Assembly: GCF_025399195.1 (NCBI RefSeq)
Contig: NW_026252098.1
Location: forward strand, 62,001-126,000
Direction of reading: 5' to 3'
DNA from: Umbelopsis ramanniana AG
Lineage: Eukaryota; Mucoromycota; Umbelopsidomycetes; Umbelopsidales; Umbelopsidaceae
DNA length: 64,000 nt
Positions within the stretch are counted from its first letter, which is position 1. Each line of letters starts with the position of its first letter. Both the position numbers and the translations under genes were made by a program. Below the pieces are notes generated by a model, which saw only the letters and a program-made list of their open reading frames with translations, did no database searches and was not told where the DNA came from. Positions 42,408 to 52,926 of this stretch are shown piece by piece.

Positions 42408-44909
42408 TTAGAATTCTATCACTTTCTGAGAGAGGCCAGGCAATAATACACATGAAAAGTATTCACTTGCTTCCGACACTCCAATGTTCTCGACCATAAG
42501 GTCCCATTTGTCCTTGAGAAAGTCGATGGCACTTTGACAGAGCATGTAAACAGCCCAGTGGTTTCGGATAGGTAATTGAGAAAATATCTTGACAGCTCGA
42601 ATGATTTGTCTAAAAGCGACAGCCATAGCTTGTCGATCATCAGTGTGATTGATTAGGTCCTGAAAAGTGAGCAATGCCACAGCATAAGGATGTGTTTTGA
42701 AAAAACACCAGTGTCGCTTGAACCTTGATATGACATCCAAACACTCTATGCACGCCTGCGCCGATTGCAAACAAATTTGCATGGCGACTTTTGTGATATT
42801 GCATATCGGCATGAACCGGTTGGGAAGAAAAGATCTGTACAGTTGGAGAAGAAGTGAATGGTATTCCAATTCCAACATGAATGGAACCAGTTCCGACCAT
42901 TTAGTGGACCCGCTGAGGGATGCTCGTGCAGTTTGTGAGGAAGGGACTCGTAGATGACTTGGGATGCCTTCGTACCATTTGTTTATTCGATTTTCAATGT
43001 CTCGGATTTCCGGTAACTGAACGCTTTTGTTTCCTGAACTTAGCGTGAAGACCATATCTCGATATATGAACATGTCGCGAAGTCTCCACTTCAAATAAAT
43101 CACTTTCGCTTGATTGTTTTCGTCTTCGTACTCTAGCGGTGAGACTTCTGGAACACGCGCAAACGTGTCTTGAGCCGTGCTCATAATCCGTCGGCTCGAG
43201 AAGGTTGCTAGAGAAAGCTCGACATAGATGCTCAACCAGAATACACGACAGTGAAGCTCTCGTGTGAGAAAATCCATCTGTGGTAGTTTGTCGACCAAAT
43301 CTAAGTCTGACATCATAGTGGCGGCCATCATCAAATACATATAACTCGAGCTGTTTGATTTTTGTTCAAAGCTACTGCCAGCTTGGTAGACGCTCATGAT
43401 AACCAATGCGAGTGCAACTTCGAGACTGCTCTTTTCGTCAGTCTCTTGTAGCAATGCGCGTGCTTTCTGGAAGAAAGGCTCTCCTACTTGGTTTGGCGGA
43501 CCTTGTAACAATTTGTGATGGAATACTGCATCATGCCTTGCTCCCCATGCCAGCATAGCATTCAGTAAGATGGGATCAATGGTGTTGTTTCTATATTTGT
43601 TCAAAAAATAGTTTGGATCCGGTGGTTGGAATGTAAAGGAAATGGAACAATTGAGAAGCGTTTGAACAAGAGCTTCACACGTTGCCGCCGAAATGACTTC
43701 GTTCGCGATTCGCCAATCAGCCGTATTAATGCCAGTCCAGACGTCAAATATTTGATAGTTGCTACTTTCAGGTGCCCAAAATGGTTTCGTTTTCAAAATG
43801 GCTATAGAGCTGGCGGTATTAGCCGCTTCTTGGTCCACTGACCGGGTACTTGAGGCAGTACTACTGTTGTTATTGAGATTGAACGCTTCCTTATTTTCGT
43901 TTTCCTCCAGCATTAGAATGGTACTGACTCGCGTAGGTTGATTTGACACTTGTAAAACGATCGTTTCAGAAATGATCATCTCATACAAGGAACAAAAGGT
44001 CAACGTCTTGAGGTCAAATGAAGTGTTGTTATCTACTAGGGCCAACTCGTAAGATGTTTGTGGGTTTCGAAAGTCCATGACATAGTCAATAATTGTGTGT
44101 AAGCTGGGTTGTAGCGGTATGAATGGGCTATCGGCAAACGGTGCTATGTCGTCGTCGTTGAAGAAATTGACGTCCGGTGCTACTGGGAGAACCTTGCTGT
44201 CTGATAAGCTACCTATATCGGATATCTTTCTTTCGATATTCTGCATAAGTCGAGGGTTGGAGATTGCAAATTGAGTTGTTGGAAGCTGAGGATCAATTGT
44301 ATTCGAACCTGGAGTTGACGGTGACCGTCTTTTCACCTCGTCAACGAGTTTCTGTATTTCTAATCGTAAAGAGGCTATCAGCTGTGTGTTCGCCATTGTA
44401 ACTTGGACATCCTGCTCAATTTTCGACAAGCGGTCCTCAAAGGTGCGTTTTAAGGCGTGAAACTCGGTGGTTCGGACAAGCGAAGGCGCTCCTCCATAGG
44501 AGCATTCAGCGTTTGCATCTAGATGACACCCCCCAAAAAAGAAATTAAACCTACAATTCGTACTAATATTGGCCACTAATTGATTCTCTTCCTTCTCCTT
44601 CTCCTTACCTATACATCGACCACAAGCCGGGCGCATAAAGTCGCATTTCACTAACGGTAAAAAGGCTTAGATGTTGTTTCTTCTATGTCGGGTATGAGTG
44701 GTGCATGCATCACTAGTATTGAATGTTACCTTTCTTATTTCTGTTTGGGTTGTAACCCCGGTTGAAAACAAGAAAATGGAGTAAGTACGAAAAGGATCAA
44801 AGGTAATCAAGTATAAAGGATAGATGAATCACCTGCAGCGTTCGCATGCAGTCGTAAGTCGCATGCGCTTATTACTTTGCTCATTTGATTTTGGTGATTC
44901 AGCATCCAT
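42408..44909 (-). CDS. Zn2Cys6 (GAL4-type) transcription factor with fungal-specific middle domain
   Basis: Four exons, 44833-44909, 44730-44740, 44609-44650 and 42408-44518, give 746 residues, start MDAESPKSNE. The spliced zinc cluster is perfect: CERCRNKKVKC then DFMRPACGRC then IDANAEC, i.e. C-x2-C-x6-C-x6-C-x2-C-x6-C. It depends on an 11-nt microexon. A coiled-coil-like region follows (FHALKRTFEDRLSKIEQDVQ), then an acidic segment, then the fungal_trans domain with LNAMLAWGARHDA, FWLSIYVELSLATFSSRRIM and the C-terminal helices. Such proteins are nuclear DNA-binding regulators, usually dimeric. It lies between two peroxiredoxin genes and is divergent from the second. The third intron (44519-44608) is 90 nt with no stop, so retained transcripts would still be translatable. 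The target pathway is not evident. Confidence 0.9.
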
Positions 44910-45292
44910 GAAAAATGAATAGCAATAGAGAAAATCCCGCTCAGTCTCAAGCTCTAAATCAAAGCTGCAGCAGTTCGGCTCACGCTTCTGAATTTCAATT
45001 TGTTCAAGATTTTCACAAACAAACAAGTAATCATCTCCATGTCACATCCCCTTTTATTCCGTGATAAAGTTGGACATCACCTCTTCCCTCGTCTAACCAC
45101 ATTTTTGCTGGATAGATATACAATATGATATCATAATCATTATTTTCCATGAACTCTGTTGTTATTAGTAAAGATAGCCGGTTCAAAAATCGTAGCCACA
45201 AAAGGAAGGTCTCTTGCAGATCGTTACTGTGAATTCAAATGTACGACTCACAGCTTTAGCCCTTGTTCCTCTCTTTTCCTTGTTTCCGTATA
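44910..45292. promoter_or_regulatory. Divergent promoter, Zn2Cys6 factor / peroxiredoxin copy 2
   Basis: 383 bases between opposite starts. It holds TTAGTAA (45165-45171), the reverse complement of the canonical Yap element TTACTAA, and a CCCCT stress-type element (45048-45052). Shared regulation is possible but unproven. Confidence 0.5.
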
Positions 45293-46129
45293 ATGAGCGC
45301 CCATCCACTTATTAATCAAGAGGCACCCAGTGCAATTACACTCAAAAATCAAAGAGGCGAGGATATGGACCTGGAGTGCATCATTGGACAAGGCAATCCC
45401 ATTGTATTATTTTTTTACGCAAGGTATATTAAATCAACGAACTGTAATCCATGCATTGTGTGATTGACTAACGCAATTTGGTTCAATTCAGACATGAGGG
45501 GTCGATATGCACAAAAGAGGTATCTGCCATAGCATTGTCATGTCATTTAAATGCAATGCTGTCTTTCTGACAAAAGAGTGAAATACCTCGTTCAATTGAT
45601 AGGTGTGTGCATTCCGTGATAATTATTCTGTAAGTTTCAGAGTGACACTGGCAGGAGCAAACAAGTCCTTGCGTTTCGGAGTTCCATATTACCGAGATTT
45701 GGGATTGATCAACTGAGTTGCCCCTCCCCATCCATCCCATTTCATCGGGTTGTTCATTTAGGTTTTTTCAAAGTATGGCGCCATTGTTATTGGTGTTAGC
45801 GGAAACCAGGTAGAATCCCATTCATCTTTTTTGAAGAGGCATAGGATTCAGTTTGATATTCTGGCTGACACGGACGGTCGATTGCGACGAATGTATCAGG
45901 TACCTAGAACTAGGTTAGGCTTCGTCCCAGGTATACCCTCTTTTCTGCGGAGTTTAGCCCTTTGACAGCCCCTATTTAACTGACGAAACTCTTAGGCAGA
46001 GCTACCTTCGTTATCGACAGTCGCGGCCATATCAGAGATTATTTCAGCTCGCTGATGAATTATAGAGGCCACGTAGAGAATGCTATTCAGATTCTAGATG
46101 ATTTATATGATGAGGGATATCTAAAATAA
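45293..46129 (+). CDS. Peroxiredoxin, PrxQ/BCP type, copy 2
   Basis: Five exons, 45293-45423, 45492-45519, 45603-45629, 45762-45930 and 45996-46129, encode 162 residues in frame. Two exons are only 28 and 27 nt. The 27-nt one encodes VCAFRDNYS, including the resolving Cys. The active site reads HEGSICTKEVCAFRD, keeping the Cys-x4-Cys of PrxQ/BCP, but the usual YPKDNTPGCT stretch is altered (YARHEGSICT), so the Pro/Asp loop before the peroxidatic Cys differs. The remaining blocks IGVSGNQVESHSSFLKR, FDILADTDGRLRRMYQVP and RATFVIDSRGHIRDYFSS are normal. It is a diverged paralogue of the gene at 41523. Peroxidase activity is probable; specificity may differ. Confidence 0.88.
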
Positions 46130-46282
46130 AAAATAGTGCTCATGTTTACGCATCTCCTCCAGGTTTCGGTTCTCCTCATTATCCACATTATCCATGTGTA
46201 TTTTACTTTTTGAATTTGTATGGTACATTAATAAGCATCGTAAAAGATATGACTGCTGATGTTTAAGTTACAAAACTGTCTC

Positions 46283-49200
46283 TTAAGACTGTTGCTGTAG
46301 TTGTAACATTTTGATGGAAGACTGCTGTATGCGATGCACCAGTTCACCCATGCGGTGAGCCCGTACAAAATCTAAATTGATACCGAGTTCATCACTGGCG
46401 ACCATGTCGCTAATTCCAAGACTTTTTTCCAAGTTCCTAGAATAAATATCAAATAAGTGAAGGTTTCAAATGAAGGACAGGAAGAGTGATAGCTAGATAA
46501 TCACTTACCCTGGCAGCAATTCTTGCGTCTCAAATAGAACTTGGTGCAGGTTCAATACTAATTCAGGTATGTACATCTGCCGCAATACTGCATTTGGTAT
46601 CATTTGACCAGGGTTATCTAGATATGGGGAGAGTAAGAGAGACGGTTAGGCGCAGGGCATGCATAGGAACTCAGCGCATGTACACGTACCATTAAGGCAC
46701 CAGCGTGATCGAAGTAAGTGCTGTAGCTTACTGATGAGAGTGAAACTCAGTTGCTATAGAAGGTAAACCGGTGAGTGCTGACAGTCATGATTAGGACGTT
46801 AGCTATGAAGGGTGTATTACCTCGAATTGTGAAGCCCATTCTTGATATGCACGCAGGCCTTCCAGCGAATCGCTGTTTCGAGAATTTTAGTCAATCAACC
46901 GGTATCTCCTTTAAGTTAATGTCATCATCGAAATACTTACGTCTCCGTTGGTCGTTTAGTATGAAGGTTGCTCCACAAACTGAACAACCCGCATGTTTCA
47001 ATTAGCACGTCATCCAGCTTCATTTCAGCCACGATATGATTCAAGTCTCGTTTATCGTCTGTCTGCTCGTTTAAGATTGAACTTATGATTGAGCTTGGTA
47101 AGTAGGCAAAAACAGTCTGTGCTGCACTAATGTTGCCATCGGCTGTAATGCAATACCAATCAGTAAACAAATATGACATATCGAATTTAACTCATGGCGT
47201 GATATACATACCTAAGAAACATCTGATCATTGCATTGCTCTGAATTATAGCCTCTGGATGAAGCCGTTCATCGAATGTGAGCCACTCAATACTTCGAATT
47301 TGTCGTACAACGGAAGGGTCTACTGGTTCGCTCTTTATGTGCCTTGTGGTGGTGCTTGGGGAATACTTTAGAAAAAATGAACATTGATTAAAAAAAAGTT
47401 TGCGGTATCATCCATTATTTAAGTTGAGAAACCGCACCTGCTTCAATTTTGTTGGAGCTTCCTTTTGGTATAAGTTCCACAATATTCGATGCACATCAAG
47501 TTGGTGATGTTGGCCAACTTCAATTAGCAGCTCGCGTTCACCTCGATCACCATCAAAATCTAAATCGCTATGATCAGCCAAAGTGCTTATAATGTGACAC
47601 ATCATGTGTATACTTACGTTGCAAATACGTAGAGTACGTATGTGCTTGTTTTTCTGCACTTGAGAGCTTTGAGCAATACAGTGCAACAATCTGTGCCTAA
47701 AGCATGATCGTTTAATTTCAAAATGTTGCGAGTCTTTCCATCACATATTCAGCATTATACCTTTAAACCGTTGTCGGATTGAGAATGACATTTTATGTAT
47801 TCGCATATAATAGCGTCGCTTTCGGCAGTCGGTGTATATGCTGATATTGAGCTCAAATACAATATTAACAGAGTGACAAATCGAAGCAAGTGATGGCGGA
47901 GGTTGTTATCCGTACTGAAGATGAGCAAGAGTAAGCGGACGACCGTTTCCAGAAGAGTGACTATCGAGCATTAACTTACATTATTAACAATTCATTAGCA
48001 GTTTTTTTTAACACCAAAGCATTGTGTAATGCGTCTACCAGCTCATCTAAGCGATTCGTGATGATCATGGCTTGACAATAATGGAAACACCGAGTTGGGC
48101 GATCTGCGTTGTTGTCCTTTCTCTGTGCGCTACTGAATATGATCTCTTCAGGCGGAATATCGTTTGTTGAGCCACTTCCTGAGACCATAATATCGTGTAG
48201 TAAGTTCTCCACAAGTGCATTGTAATATGCCCACACGGTATCCTCCCAGGTAGAACAAGCAGGCAGGGTCTGCGTATATATTACAAAGAATGAGACCATA
48301 TGCCATCATTGTATGGAATAAAAGTATGATACTCACATTTTCGACATCACCACATAATGCGGCATAGGTTGCCCGTTCATACAAATCTGCATTGCTCTAA
48401 CATGCAACTTCAATCAGCAAGACAAAAGCGAGCCATAGAGGAAGGGAATCAATACGTACATCCTTTGCTATCTGGCTGCAAGACGTCCTCCAAAGGTTTC
48501 GGGCAGTCGCTTCTAACGATGATAAACTCTTGACGCGTAATACGCCATCTCCATCTTTGATAAAATGATAAATTCAATACAATGTATCCCTTCTATCAAA
48601 GTTAGAAAAAAAAATCTTACCTGTCATTCCTTGGTTGTGCTCCAGGTATCCATATAACCCGGCTGATTGCCATGGTTCATCGCAGAGCTCACACATTTTT
48701 ATGGCCTCTTTAATTTGTCCTCTTCGCACGAAGTTAAACAGTGATTTGGTTATTTGGCGGTTAGAGTCTGAACCTTGTGGTTGCAGCCGTCGCTTTTGCC
48801 TTTGCGGGCCATCGTCGTCAATTTCCATCATTGTTTGTGTTTTCATACTGGCATTGATCTTTCTTGATCGCTGCTCAAAGGAGCTCACTCCAGAACGTTT
48901 CCATTCTTTTTTATCATATGTTGTAGGTTGTAGTTTTGGCGCTGTATCCTGCAGCCATCTGAGTACACGCTATAGTCAATGTTTAGTAAACGGATAGCTG
49001 ACACCAAACGAAAACGAAAATGAATATCAATACACTAACCAAGTGTTCTTGAAGAGCGACATTATCATCATTATCAGTTTGCCTACTACAAATAAAACAT
49101 CAGTGAACAAAACTTTGGATAGATTATGCCAAGCAGCGCTACATACTTAAAGAGAGAAGATATAAGATCCCATGTTTTGGATTCATTCCGCAGGAAGCTG

Positions 49201-49732
49201 GCTGTTTCGATTGATTGTGAAGGGATTGACTCTGATAATTGGCTGGCTCTAGAAAGGAGATAAATCAATATAAAGTGGATCAACTGTCAGGCAGGAATAT
49301 CGAACACAAAGATTTATATACCTTTCTTGCGAAAGATCCCCAAACTTTCGGCATAGCGTTTTTTTATCTTCTAAGATGCGATCTGCACTATCCAAAATCT
49401 CGGCAAATTCGCTGTCGATATCTTCAAGACTCTCTGATTCTTGGACATTCTGCAACATAGAATGTTATTCACAGCGCAGCATGAGTGAGCCATTAACATT
49501 GTATTATTCTTACCATGGTATTCGCTAGTTGAGCGTAAAGGTGAATACGGTGGTTAATAAAGGACCTATTTAGAATGCTTCAGTGACAAAGCTAATTACC
49601 AAGTTCACCTGGCTTAGAATATATTCCACTGTTTAAAGTAGGCTTAATTTAGTGACTTTCGCAAGACATCAACTCAGATATACTATTTTGGTTTTCATAA
49701 TACCTTTGGGATGCTGCATCGTCACTAAACAT
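46283..49732 (-). CDS. NUP84: Nuclear pore protein Nup84/Nup107
   Basis: A gene of many short exons starting at 49732 (MFSDDAASQR) and ending QLQQQS at 46283. Nup107-family blocks include SLFNFVRRGQIKEAIKMC, EPWQSAGLYGYLEHNQG, ERATYAALCGDVEN, TLPACSTWEDTVWAYYNALV and FHYCQAMIITNRLDELVD. The C-terminal half has TFDERLHPEAI-like segments and ends in a Gln-rich helix. The protein is a helical scaffold of the Y-shaped Nup84/Nup107-160 complex in the nuclear pore. A basic linker with ASMKTQTMMEIDDDGPQRQK separates the N-terminal region from the solenoid. Assignment rests on the WEDxxWAYY block and overall order; exon borders in the N-terminal part are uncertain. Confidence 0.85.
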
Positions 49733-50012
49733 TGCCGAGAGCTGTTTAGTTGTGAGCAAAAACAAAAATGTCAACGCGTTCCTTGATGCATTTCACAGTC
49801 TCGTTGAGTTTGGTCGCCGAAATTTTTATGGCAAAAGTAAGGTGTATATTGTGAGTTTGACTTGTTGTATCTCCACAGAGAGACAAACAGACGAAAGGAA
49901 TAGAAAGGATTTACGTGGCGAAAATATTTAGTTTCCTGGCCTTCACTTTATAATATATGGCCAGAAAATAAAATCCCTAATCATCACGATGCGAAGAATA
50001 AAGTGTTTTGGT

Positions 50013-50297
50013 TCATAAGAAAGTGCAGATGCCATTGTCTTTGTTTTTGCCTCGTAGCACACCATAAAAGCGAAGCACGTAGAATCCGTCGCTATTCAAG
50101 TTACCAATAGATATATATTTGATTAACGGAATGCCCAAGAAGGTATACACCTTTCGACCCAAAAAGAGGCAATGATCATCCGGTATCATCGCAAAGTTGA
50201 TGAGCCTTGCTTGACTGAACTGGTAGCTGTGAACACTACTGAGTAGGCATGTGGAGTTAGAAAAGCACCCACGAAAGTGGGGCCTTGGCTTGGGCAT
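50013..50297 (-). CDS. Possible 94-residue ORF, unknown
   Basis: A minus-strand frame of 94 codons from MPKPRPHFRG to DNGICTFL. The middle is hydrophobic/aromatic (HCLFLGRKVYTFLGIPLI) and protein-like, but no domain is recognised. It is divergent from the ORF at 50438. It may be a decayed gene fragment. Confidence 0.25.
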   Translation of the reverse strand: MPKPRPHFRGCFSNSTCLLSSVHSYQFSQARLINFAMIPDDHCLFLGRKVYTFLGIPLIKYISIGNLNSDGFYVLRFYGVLRGKNKDNGICTFL

Positions 50298-50437
50298 GCG
50301 TTATGTATCTCACCACGCTGATAACAGTGTGGGCATTATGTAGCGCCGGCAACATGGCTCGGCAACCCTGACGATAGAATTCGGAAGCGGCCAATTAAAC
50401 GGATTTGAAGGAATAGCGAATTTTCGTTTCCAAAAAG

Positions 50438-50821
50438 ATGATGCGGTTACAATGTTTTTGTTGTTATTCGAAAATTGCAGGTGGAAATCAGCTGAGGCAA
50501 AAGGTTCAAGCTTGGTTGTTTATTTTCGTAGCATCCACTTACGATACCAAGATGTGCACGCAGCCGTACGACGCGATGGATGTTTTGAATTATAGACAAC
50601 AACCAAAAACGTATGTTGCTTACGTTTTGGCTGTGCAGCATTTGGCCACGAAAGATATTTCTGCTTGCATCTTTTGTCTGGGTACCAATTTGGTGTTGTT
50701 AGGCCAGGCATTTCCTTTTGGGGCTGTGTTCGACCGGAAGAAGGTCATGACCAAAGATGTTTGGCGAATTTTATACAAGAAATTTGAACTTAGCGATAGT
50801 TGCCTCTCTACAAAGTCCTAG
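50438..50821 (+). CDS. Possible 127-residue ORF, unknown
   Basis: A plus-strand frame of 127 codons starting MMRLQCFCCY. The C-terminal part (GQAFPFGAVFDRKKVMTKD, ILYKKFELSD) looks protein-like; the first 35 residues are Cys/hydrophobic. No family recognised. It lies head-to-head with the 50013-50297 frame, which may indicate a broken gene pair rather than functional genes. Confidence 0.3.
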   Translation: MMRLQCFCCYSKIAGGNQLRQKVQAWLFIFVASTYDTKMCTQPYDAMDVLNYRQQPKTYVAYVLAVQHLATKDISACIFCLGTNLVLLGQAFPFGAVFDRKKVMTKDVWRILYKKFELSDSCLSTKS

Positions 50822-51100
50822 GAGATAGTTTGAATAACGTAGTACGGGGAACTGTAAAATCAGACAAAATTGTGAGGAAAGCGCCATTCTGGTCGATGCT
50901 TTCCTTTGCGATACAATAACAATAACAACAACAACTATAAAGATCACATCCTCTTTCACAATATTGGATCTCAGACATTTCTCCTCTCCTTTGTGCCTCT
51001 TCACTTTTATTCTACCTCAATTTAGACCTCTGTAACAATTTTGTGCGGGTCAATTTCGTGCTTCATCTTCGAACTTACAGTCAGATTCACAGTGCACAAC

Positions 51101-52926
51101 ATGTCTTCTTTATATGATTCCGAGAACAGTTCTATTTCCTCCTCCCCTCCTCCTCCAATGCAATCTCTGGATGTTGAAATGGAGGACGTCCAACCTACCT
51201 CTGCAACTTTTCCTTCGTCAAGCGCTGGCCGTGTAAGTGGACATGGTGGTATATCCGGCAGCTACAGCGTCGGGGTCCGACCCTCGTCCAAGAAGTTCAA
51301 AAATAGACACACCACTGGTTCTTTGAACCGCTTGCAGCAGCAAACCAATGGTCTTCGCATAGATGATGGCCTCTTCCAGCGTCTCAAACCAAAATCACTG
51401 GTAGTTGGAAAACGATATGGTAAAATTTCTACACTCACAACTTTGTAGGTTGGCAGCGCAAATAAGAGTTTCTTACCCGATATCTATTCAATGACTTTTC
51501 AGATATACTGGGCAACCTTCCTTATGAACTTGCAACCCTGATCTGCTCTTATGTAGAACCATTGTGGCTCTTGCGAATGAGCCTAGTCAGCAAAACGTGG
51601 CTGATTGCTTCCCGTGATAACGAACTTTGGAAACGCAAATTTGCAGCGAATCCGTCATGGAAAGTCAATATCCCTTATCAACACCTCGATGAAATGGATT
51701 GGCGACATCTCTACAGTCAGCGATATTTGCTGGAACAGAGATGGAGTACGGGGAAAGTCACCACACATTACCTCACAGGACATGCTGATAACGTGTATTG
51801 CCTACAATTTGATGACGAAAAAATCATCACTGGTAGTCGCGATCGAACAATCAAGATCTGGAATATGAAAACTCGAGAATGCATGCATACACTCACTGGA
51901 CACGAGCAAAGCGTTCTCTGCTTACGATATGATGAAGAAATTTTAGTGTCTGGCTCTTCAGATCAGTCAGTCATCGTTTGGGATTTGCAAACCTTGCAAA
52001 TGAAATACAGAATAATGGTATGCAACGAGACCATTTTGTGTTTTCTACCCAACATTTTATTCTATCCTTTCTCACAGCATCAATATTCACATATTTAGGG
52101 ACATACGGAAGGAGTCTTAGATGTCGTTTTCGACAAAAAATACATCGTCACATGTTCAAAAGATAGTACGATTCGGATATGGGATCGCGCTACTGGAAAC
52201 GCTATAAGGGTGATATCGGCGCATCGTGGCCCTGTCAATGCCATACAACTTAAGGACAATATTATAGTATCGGCATCTGGAGATACCTTTATCAAAATGT
52301 GGGACATCGAAACCGGAGAATGCTTACGAGAATTCGAAGGCCACACCCGAGGGTTGGCCTGTGTACAGTACGATGGCAAACGAATTGTCAGCGGATCGAA
52401 TGATAAGAGGATAAAGGTTTGGGATGTAAAGACTGGCCAATGTATTATGACCTGCGAAGGTGCGTAAAAATATTTTTATTTTTTTCCTCAAAACGTTTCT
52501 CAATGGTCCTTTTCTTAATCATCCTTTTACTCCAGGTCACACCGGCCTTGTTCGAACGCTGAAGTTTGACGATGAAAAGCTAATCAGCGCCAGCTATGAC
52601 CAAAGTATACGAGTATGGGATATTCGGTGAGTGGTATAAAGACTTTGTAGCAAGCACATTTTTTAGCTTTGCTAATCTCTTACAAAATGTACAGATCAGG
52701 GACACCCCTTCTAAACTTCCAGAGTGGCCATTTAAGCTGGGTATTTGACGTCCATTTTAATCGAACGAAAATAGTCAGGTAAGTCAACTCATCTGTAACT
52801 TGCTATGGCAAGATGGGCTTTCCATAATCTAAACTTTTTTTTCTGTCTAGTTGCTGCCAAGGCCACGATCAGCAGATTTTAATAATGGATTTCGGCCAAG
52901 GACTGGACACTACCTACTTTATATGA
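51101..52926 (+). CDS. F-box/WD40 repeat protein (SCF substrate receptor)
   Basis: Several exons, ATG at 51101 and stop at 52924-52926. A Ser/Pro-rich N-terminus is followed by an F-box after the first intron: ILGNLPYELATLICSYVEPL, then LRMSLVSKTWLIASRDNELW. Next comes a linker helix WRHLYSQRYLLEQRWSTG and about seven WD40 repeats: LTGHADNVYCLQFDDEKIIT, GSRDRTIKIWNMKTRECMHT, LTGHEQSVLCLRYDEEILVS, then GHTEGVLDVVFDKKYIVTCS, HRGPVNAIQL, GHTRGLACVQYDGKRIVSGS and GHTGLVRTLKFDDEKLISAS. The architecture is that of Cdc4/Met30/beta-TrCP class SCF receptors, which bind phosphorylated substrates. Which of these it is cannot be decided here. The C-terminus ends QGLDTTYFI. Confidence 0.92.

Larger units (their letters stand above)
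49733..51100. other. Intergenic with two weak ORFs
   Basis: About 1.4 kb between Nup84 and the F-box/WD40 gene. Besides the two divergent ORFs listed separately, it holds CT-rich sequence close to the F-box/WD40 start. Confidence 0.4.
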
